Positions 20,101 through 20,228 of a stretch of 20,228 nt of DNA are shown in pieces. Origin of the DNA: Stramenopiles sp. TOSAG23-6 (taxonomy: Eukaryota > Sar); assembly GCA_900128565.1 (NCBI GenBank), contig LT636035.1, positions 1 to 20,228 of the forward strand, read 5' to 3'. Position 1 is the first letter of the stretch. Each line of letters starts with the position of its first letter. The translations under genes were made by a program, and so were the position numbers. The notes under the pieces were generated by a model. The model saw only the letters and a program-made list of their open reading frames with translations. It was not told the DNA's origin and searched no databases.

Positions 20101-20228
20101 GAAGCTTACATCAAGAACCCCTCTCCACCAATTATCTTTTCTCGTTTTTTCTTGATTACTACTACATGTTTTACTATTACGGTCTGTTTTTTTTAAATGG
20201 AAAAAATGAAAGAACTTTTCATAGTCTA
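5107..20228 (-). CDS. Giant multidomain extracellular-type protein (discoidin-like, laminin-G-like, CCT Cys-repeats, TSP1, PAN-like), 5' end beyond window
   Basis: One unspliced frame runs from the right edge to TAA at 5109-5107. The first ATG in the window is at 20040 (4977 residues from there), but the frame stays open for 62 more codons to the edge without a stop, so this ATG is probably internal and no signal peptide is visible. Numbering from ATG 20040: a Cys-rich start; CP-G-NG-CC modules at about 474-513 and 1265-1304; laminin-G-like about 850-985; three discoidin-like repeats about 1147-1600; a dibasic stretch about 1622-1648; eight CCT repeats 1732-2137; two TSP1 repeats 2139-2249; a PAN-like cluster about 2320-2362; then about 2600 residues with a regulatory-like beta domain (about 3190-3262) and the motifs RDPPGD, FSGGGS and YGTPVF...CPHE. 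Many Cys and N-glycosylation sequons fit a secreted or surface location. No transmembrane helix or GPI tail is evident. It may act in adhesion or extracellular matrix; this is inferred from domain types. Confidence 0.9.
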   Translation of the reverse strand, partial: DYEKFFHFFHLKKTDRNSKTCSSNQEKTRKDNWWRGVLDVSFEKKKPAYNPGNPSKGIKENNMTRALMQCQITPWENPFPKDFYALPACPDALSDSSCLRALESFCTPSQQAQGGRFYTADCDMDGKEDFICEGPNNFDVLRGSACQVDGTWNTPGLSWATQCKTRSSRFKSQPPEVLELYDNFINRQYYLMSDASLRREGFTPVDDLSSIKLNNEDVNVYSKFVSCTSTNTNSPDGSHCDISLPKTSAPPSTFNVVVKLLGDAAGADEDAAEVSISAIVDRTVWVLGNDGSQTCDDFCLLSGQNKFMKNTGCAQARLAENHQSFTCADAHGTSLGGGKYKADKIFDCLCERAMRSSTATLGHSGPLRWNRDIMKEGAKCFNTSTDVSETTEVDLVNGVYTLKQKESLLDCKFSSIPASLTLSEKGYATLFRGPKHVPEGTEISFSAPPGTTFTVSVLAQSTWDINHYFYGKEKKSNMDMSMKPNSFPRSGWFCPSDKCGACTGNGVQLEGSHIINNGKGFASHGEICCDASPVYITKCPDGYTPYNNGANCCPKTKTPDGKKIYYDTPYDSCVPPAERESIKACFGNAHFYKCAPTDVTKTMLADNVKQCFEKCPVGTTSAGGGSDWGSCFAVPFCPESHPTYTVPSGIYKTESDFCTNTSSLVKLPKPESLLPTPDKYNVTFSKAKCPIHCVRGTNKCVDPENPTKACTLPPGFTLAQVREVKHFARLLDGKVATXEGNIGXSSVSHKWKYNGEVYAQVGRQTSTTHDVKGVPMKIFSLTINCSSDSNIECKVTLPKTTAVESLAFVGQSHKFGTLSSTVFQADKKWAMRKTLPKDTTSKACCLGYDVSSTTHQAMTLGIGDVTTAVVKKENKVAIASASIYHLDDADNASKGTRRGKYSTLFHIARYGSEDSNSQKKIFQNLNAANWFDGFDSGKSGVANHFDDFVTEMVDRHPFYTKPGTEHGNMAWVLSSSTTFGYRSNFVTRPLVANRRTARSLAGIQLVINPDGVTSGSPFQIAEIMVLHTDFPLTESQIEDVERFLFRKNLPLFLRAQYTVDGFQEDTSGSSIGKQAAHSGLWHSTSIASTKETATVAPVKSLTLSDNGQGGKTIESSNEGATLTFPSYTIPTLSSGGEFTTIAIAKFPQLKPLFSVEGDDKVTACLRSGAASRGKEDINASQWDARLCETRPRPVLKLIASSDASEKSKSLIICEVEIYSSEIGEGKTNIALNRPSSLSSTANAGTSSKLGNDGVNSTCAESQANGIRTWEVELDPGIVRITKVIVRTTSKLTDPDTSATFTVELDGTILGHVVPKYALNPTQSVQYKAVCPNGTFVFSNGSHCCKTDLGQSGSQIRYASSDSECKSTDIIPCPAGEVDDSCAPSASEPEIVMKYGKVSSGGTYTFAMPAGPAGANRFSVWLLGSKKMSVCEIEIYAAPSTITTNNPNVALLAPVAVSPLLAGSASSPALVDGDPNTCITTDEIQKGIIRIDLSPGVVPMRVVVKGIPSGPSVNCQSQKASIDGAQLYVGTRSNWISKISSPLIHACDETLTNGRTPHFIRHSLQDLEENFLELHPIDVNVSVCEISAYAKDQFDVEYKLDLASRPIYFGNKITDNATEALRAVDGNLDCGGSAGAAALNGKVLRVGIPHGVVISRVDVRVTNSVVATGSTLILSPSMTKLGILGASSSSSTGSRRRLVRTSRRLSEGAGICTPGESCGWCQSAGWGGWKKNDFKTNECLLCNIYGGSPNTDCPTGKGCWSSVYCTASSKCGTGTKCQHNNHGTLNKKKDEVPLTCGDTNKDGVDGDNFDCSAETLALRAKPEEKQCADSSKCTATECCTVIRKTCLDPKGNGSKIHPMDCSGHALNLHAKPEFIRCGSKCTQDLCCTVAPPKRTCADRNADGSXDGXDFVCSAPKLLDSNPASVECTENPLKCTASDCCTRFQRTCDDPGATGSSSTFSCSGDAKDIDANPKSINCPQNGTCTAALCCTITPIARTCADRNALGAKFATPFDCSLQDNALSATPAAIQCAGNPCTSTECCTTIRKTCANINASKEAPVAFDCKSDPTPKSLDGQPERIQCTNGTCTAATCCTVDPSGNRTCNDIDGDGTPTPYSCEKHPKALHQNAKDMKCSDNGAGPCNASLCCTVTRRTCNNTDAKEGEIKKFDCSKEPLLDLGNKPEELYCTGSSCTSQECCIKPRKVDCVGKYGDYGPCSKSCGGGTQTKAYVITTPAANGGTKCGTHFPQKQACNTQTCPVNCVGQWSDWSKCSKDCVGGTQTRSYTILRKAEHGGAVCDQSAGTTQPCNSKVQCPTGIIVSESTTAVLNKYSVFIKNHVSDEANYNASIIGSGANAGKITICGMGGPKIAAAAGGSGVGSGQHYKLFVMSSPCKCEALCSSELKCQAWGFDRNPRSANYKSCYLSKVEPSLREEISLDYIGGSRPTNQKVSSSTKTLSATFSSGASIAEMSVLDVLLPPQTSEALLDHIKRQYAQLMKGTTNLSPPMVTLNNGFMVQAQSVKWAIGPSATWKQTDENFVNLTTEEREAFGLSPLAHSITAKNSKASYVTSKDMVGSCLAEVSKSQSVTTWAFDPVSTSAFDKANGKERSLDSYGVEVESLAICRRMTTAEAVLSSLPKSTVCGMTHHNGPNPTCQPTVLKATWTGGGVSFAFKPGCRAATQYQFVRDRNEQIGSDFNKVFDKQRTPVQSYAHKTFCNTFIQAGMSHQDFGQDIMLSTGLKVEYCIRSVIPGDAVIVTSDWTCTSITMGWKSSMEIFIMSQGGSQPQSGVLINSVLCTTNEVECNASVLGAALTKNAWQHSLGDGGSMVSFTALATSKTLVPYKKDNSLSKACKYVKDTIVNYKTDKPDFEMILDHTDGIAWYAEAPGCFLHVGERTSTQFKVIRTGGVQSEYGFLGFGYHFRVERLPSWHFMARHCRDTCGLTGSQKITENDVYRSPFVGDVATPQFCFKYKARCPDETTFEFAGGMSGESRGAFIFGQDMIKKDMKIEDQKVECDPHVAKFAYFDKKILDKNGDLLSGTDTIQCCEGFRPSQWDSCMRVFTKCDKTSLDAVPVAPPSSGAQKREFNIFLETAQALHDKDQLRLPGNDSALPWLNFKFGSEKNTDASILLLVDAEKAAMSIPTQSPPRAEREKSDIQIINAWSGLIRQYSSVRLGEEGAVEIPFSDVRPGDTGANSNIRRIHIMPTRVSMFPSPDSKYVVTYKHNFVSEKGTYGMDAVPTSISKILEHQILSDMKIVDTTVVTVPVKVVHPDVGIGSSPSSCGVENILMCAFTADNSLLGCGVTDKSGEVGLSIPRGMNVKIRNGCPKEASDYVMECDSESKEIIKGLDILNDNSRVKRVGSEYGDGSGRFGSVSAAVASAGSEIIFIEVASRHPIIRLAAGRFIKHNGGPNMTDAEENAQFATTFSLHTEIRQKVSFKLTFTGPGTTHQGFAGGCDRIIPLANTRTQKHGGREYSVRLPRDLPYEISVLVDDMESWPATLFKLGNGTKTFSKNDIVSQKTATLSGLQKQAYPKGTVFSQDSGATGLVAGVLVRVKGLASSNPPFAFALGSSVTQATSKASAILIKYSSENNDAILLVTGDKEVVAGSSGGKLTVNSNGVEYDAGVPTFVEHHTGGSTKPDIVVSVTSGVFSKIPVTMIDDKDNAESLGIPSNVVNTSGEGTVFRQNPNDKTNVAIIVTKGTFTNMGTIAINKVDIGIPGDVQGEPQFTKGQAGVAKYLRELPAIPVDAKDTDPEMSFMFRKKATLKLVLNSSGETSSLRSCLRMDSSPLYGVTMVKKRAYNEVVATIAAHEAYATSDNGSEVMDLPGGDLPKLLYVPGKIDTNDNLAYSKDSRFVVSSSILVYGSDGQPKNAGYIRTKCTKSTGCTAENILTHACGVVGTTPEEAGVVTKPALCDISGETLEGTFYQLYFDQLSSPERYDPFTKQLEYTFTPSKDDLPSAKAVRNLTTKTWTADIVVEGEVDLTRNQSIKLPEYVPFTIIRDPPGDDSFAVWRKDTTLSVGVTVGFTKASQKGHTSDWGAGAAVSFRKEIAGDAEPVAGGFGGIGMLAGMEINVVDTRMVGGYRNLDDNNGGLASDAFRQMQSTMEVHMTASAEYSTSAEAGGGAFQDLIVLPSLAIITKTALPILFRDDDVFCKGDATCVGKPNAQCAGYSANEISTWSLINGGDDEALKTKLDDFHVDSDLVANSDIMGANLTSLKLRNYAVQAIKDDTWNAVTVHTVYDVIKTRIPQLQARCFEEWNDLRCNYADVAGVDLSKHVTSIAYSGPFGNGDTTYCYNNNASGNPDPSKGKRQCPASKYFDSLLATYKHVDSTTGRNWCNLPLCSGSPKDKTCGLTGTVKNTSCDNIVKKTYTSAEKTALKPAKDAVKAQARLLATLDAIKGWIRVLKLNEELKANSTPVQSSALVASSLLQGEQGFSANPDIPGFYAGADKALNDSSNGMLGSTLSNQLGKETINGVERDYNLDIMFSGRECIGHTDRATCTAAGPKCYWQRYCAKNCNGTRADKTTSEVTDNSPILTEEGQKKTDLKWAKQKKKKASGMPYYQHKCSVTNKFNPKSERVENMVQDDNTLSSPKYVNDKQNAFRGGSIGNMDPATAGSSSIGIGNIHGASGKSTASLVAFSGGGSAAKYSYTSSQSSSLVLNFEHTEKQISNSYASGYWNIFVINVESNGEWYDEWQNIIDNSQDNTRVEERAVEFTLSDSSIGDYFDVEVLRDKVYGTPVFRTKAGRSMCPHEAGTDPREQFDVQFQPGLNNLDLTGPTVSKKARNVERGNGATTGDCASFYLDLINETPYADDLELVLDLIPPENRSKYGDYDTTGLSLESKIMTTFGTQDMPLLLDDQKRTVRFDICPTGDERDFEVREKRFKGKCSDKTKLSEVACTGNWDHDADVNTDEVPRVWTASIKDETGVDHSGFLYCNVKVRISSKCEDQIGNWSAIPKGYEWDQSAMGTNLCSSYNPVQKRTFPKSVGCWNKELTNVLDGSTEARGLEFASELPLRREVLIPCLSFHKTKNLCEQNRCEGM
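5955..6335 (-). other. FSGGGS ... YGTPVF ... SMCPHEAGT block
   Basis: The block runs LVAFSGGGSAAKYSYTSS, then about 85 residues, then DVEVLRDKVYGTPVF and SMCPHEAGTDPR. Both motifs, in this order, are ones I associate with giant extracellular proteins of protists and some bacteria; recollection only. It is probably the best-conserved part of the C-terminal half and would be the best seed for a homology search. Confidence 0.4.
6685..6770 (-). other. Small Cys-rich module (ECIGHTDRATC...KCYWQRYC)
   Basis: Five Cys occur within about 28 residues: ECIGHTDRATCTAAGPKCYW followed by QRYCAKNC. The spacing resembles plexin/PSI-like or short disulfide-knot inserts. The extreme C-terminus (CLSFHKTKNLCEQNRC) has a similar C-x(9)-C-x(4)-C spacing, so the two may be related. 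Confidence 0.35.
8190..8255 (-). other. RDPPGD motif segment in the C-terminal half
   Basis: The peptide VPFTIIRDPPGDDSFAVW precedes alternating strands (TLSVGVTVGFT). I recall an RDPPGG/D motif in very large extracellular proteins of diverse protists; this is from memory and unverified. It marks a conserved core in the otherwise unassigned C-terminal half. Confidence 0.35.
9010..9735 (-). other. Internal low-Cys Gly/Thr/Val-rich beta region, possible insertion
   Basis: Over about 240 residues there is almost no Cys, but there are repeated GTVF-(S/R)-Q blocks (GTVFSQDSGATG; GTVFRQNPNDKTN) and ILIKYSS/AIIVTKG-like strands. It looks like a short series of beta units inserted between two parts of the surrounding domain. 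I do not recognise a family. Confidence 0.35.
10255..10470 (-). other. Carboxypeptidase-regulatory / CNA-B-like beta domain
   Basis: The peptide TVPVKVVH...ENILMCAF...LLGCGVTDKSGEVGLSIPRG followed by MNVKI has the T-D-x-x-G-x-x-x-L-x-(I/L)-P-x-G pattern of a regulatory-like Ig fold. These are usually structural spacers in surface proteins. Confidence 0.45.
12955..13075 (-). other. PAN/apple-like cysteine cluster
   Basis: The peptide SSPCKCEALCSSELKCQAWGFD, about ten residues, then CYLSKV matches the C-x-x-x-C-x(5)-C-x-(A/G)-W/F...C-x-L core of PAN/apple domains, which bind proteins or carbohydrates. Only the central part is recognisable. Confidence 0.5.
13294..13464 (-). other. Thrombospondin type-1 repeat 2
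   Basis: The peptide VNCVGQWSDWSKCSKDCVGG with TQTRSY...HGGAVC...CNSKVQC is a canonical TSP1 module with the WSDWSKCS core and six Cys. It directly follows repeat 1. Confidence 0.92.
13465..13626 (-). other. Thrombospondin type-1 repeat 1
   Basis: The peptide VDCVGKYGDYGPCSKSCGGG and TQTKAY...NGG...C...CNTQTC has the W/Y-x-x-C-S-x-x-C-G-G-G core and six Cys of a TSP1 module. TSP1 domains mediate adhesion and glycan binding. The usual Trp positions are Tyr here. Confidence 0.88.
13630..14850 (-). repeat. Eight tandem ~50-residue six-Cys repeats ('TC...C...C...C...CCT' type)
   Basis: Each unit runs T-C, a 10-15 residue segment, Cys, about 16 residues usually with a (K/A)P-E/x block, Cys, a short loop, Cys, and then a terminal CC followed by T (I in the last unit). 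Several units start with acidic Asp/Asn-Gly loops, for example DTNKDGVDGDN and DIDGDGT, which resemble calcium-binding loops. The spacing suggests three disulfides per unit. Repeat 3 carries two Ns (14508, 14515). Similar CCT repeats occur in other marine protist proteins to my recollection; their function is unknown. Confidence 0.88.
15095..15175 (-). other. Dibasic stretch, possible proprotein-processing site
   Basis: After the discoidin-like repeats, a Ser-rich linker leads into GSRRRLVRTSRRLSEGAG. RxxR and RRL pairs in an exposed linker between ordered modules fit a furin-like or RXL-type cleavage, as described for some diatom and oomycete extracellular proteins. No experiment supports cleavage here. 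Confidence 0.35.
15235..15505 (-). other. Discoidin-like (F5/8 type C) repeat 3
   Basis: The peptide holds CEISAYAK, then LDLASRPIYFGN, AVDGNLDCGG, VLRVGIPHG and ISRVDVRV. It keeps the CE-x-x-x-Y entry and the A-V-D-G turn of the other two. It is the most diverged copy. Confidence 0.55.
15710..15960 (-). other. Discoidin-like (F5/8 type C) repeat 2
   Basis: The peptide holds CEIEIYAA, NVALLAPVAVSP, ALVDGDPNTC and IIRIDLSPG followed by MRVVVKG. The order of elements equals that of repeat 1 with strong divergence, which points to an old internal duplication. Confidence 0.6.
16128..16246 (-). other. CP-G-NG-CC cysteine module, copy 2
   Basis: The peptide runs CPNGTFVFSNGSHCCK, then GSQIRYASSDSEC. 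It matches copy 1 in Cys spacing, in the NG before the CC pair, and in the G-x-x-I-x-Y block. It sits between the first and second discoidin-like repeats. Confidence 0.55.
16360..16605 (-). other. Discoidin-like (F5/8 type C) repeat 1
   Basis: The peptide holds CEVEIYSS, then NIALNRPSSLSS, a GNDG turn, a Cys, and WEVELDPG with ITKVIVR. The N-x-A-x-x-x-P-x-x-x-S-S start followed by A/G-x-D-G is characteristic of discoidin or fucolectin-type domains, which bind cell-surface carbohydrate or lipid. Confidence 0.65.
17080..17500 (-). other. Laminin-G / concanavalin-like lectin segment
   Basis: A block with NWFDGFDSGKSGVANHF is followed downstream by FQIAEIMVLHTDFPLTESQI and EDVERFL. The 'AEI-hydrophobic ... 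L-T-x-x-x-I-x-x-V-E-x-x-L' ending is typical of LamG-like jelly-roll domains in secreted proteins, which usually bind glycans or other matrix proteins. The N-terminal boundary is not clear; it may begin before 17560. Confidence 0.6.
18500..18617 (-). other. CP-G-NG-CC cysteine module, copy 1
   Basis: The peptide runs CPDGYTPYNNGANCC, then a Lys-rich linker, DGKKIYYD and a closing Cys. The same arrangement recurs at 16128-16246, which makes this a small repeated Cys module (about 40 residues) of unknown function. Two other CC pairs nearby (GEICCD, KACCLG) may be relatives. Confidence 0.55.
20041..20228 (-). other. In-frame open extension upstream of ATG 20040; last 55 nt duplicated in the TTL gene
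   Basis: Read on the minus strand, 62 sense codons precede ATG 20040 in the same frame (including NWWRGVLDVSFEKKKPAYNP). The outermost 55 nt (20228-20174) are identical to plus-strand 2396-2450 and even encode the same peptide (DYEKFFHFFHLKKTDRNS). The sequence from 20173 inward is unique. The true upstream sequence of the giant gene is therefore uncertain beyond about 20173. Confidence 0.8.

Noticed and set aside
20174-20228. Terminal inverted repeat of a transposon spanning 2396-20228
   Set aside because: There is no transposase, no target-site duplication at either copy, one copy lies inside a coding exon, and the match starts exactly at the window edge.

Overview
The window reads as nuclear DNA of a single-celled eukaryote (a protist). 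It has a spliced gene with GT-AG introns, a tubulin-modifying enzyme, and a giant secreted-type protein built from discoidin-like, laminin-G-like, thrombospondin-1 and Cys-rich repeat modules. The two long reading frames contain no in-frame TAA, TAG or TGA, so the standard code fits. A flagellated marine-type protist (stramenopile or similar) is my inference from the domain mix and cannot be proved here. Scattered single Ns and an exact 55-nt match at the right edge suggest a draft short-read assembly, possibly of single-cell or uncultured origin.

Layout. (1) Positions 1-61 are the 3' end of an intron. (2) Positions 62-4999, plus strand, hold one gene in two visible exons. Exon 1 (62-3610) encodes about 1180 residues: a basic, Ser/Thr/Lys/Arg-rich region with four families of tandem repeats, then an unassigned folded-looking segment, then the start of a tubulin-tyrosine ligase (TTL) domain. 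A 100-nt intron (3611-3710) follows. Exon 2 (3711-4999) encodes the rest of the TTL catalytic domain. (3) A short convergent gap of about 107 nt (5000-5106) includes a cluster of Ns. (4) Positions 5107-20228, minus strand, are one uninterrupted reading frame of at least 5039 codons. It is open at the right edge, so its 5' end lies outside the window.

The giant protein, from N- to C-terminus, holds Cys-rich modules with a duplicated CP-G-NG-CC motif, a laminin-G-like segment, three discoidin-like (F5/8 type C) repeats, a dibasic possible processing site, eight 50-residue six-Cys 'CCT' repeats, two thrombospondin type-1 repeats, and a PAN/apple-like Cys cluster. A C-terminal half of about 2600 residues follows, with few assignable domains but several distinctive motifs. 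It is most likely secreted or on the cell surface. Nothing in the sequence links its function to that of the TTL gene; their neighbourhood may be chance, and it runs through a possible assembly seam.

The most noteworthy observations are two near-identical introns in the TTL gene, which look like copies of one mobile or 'introner' family; the fusion of TTL to a very long basic repeat region; and the 55-nt exact inverted duplication ending exactly at the right edge, which is probably an assembly or amplification signature and warns about the 5' end of the giant gene.
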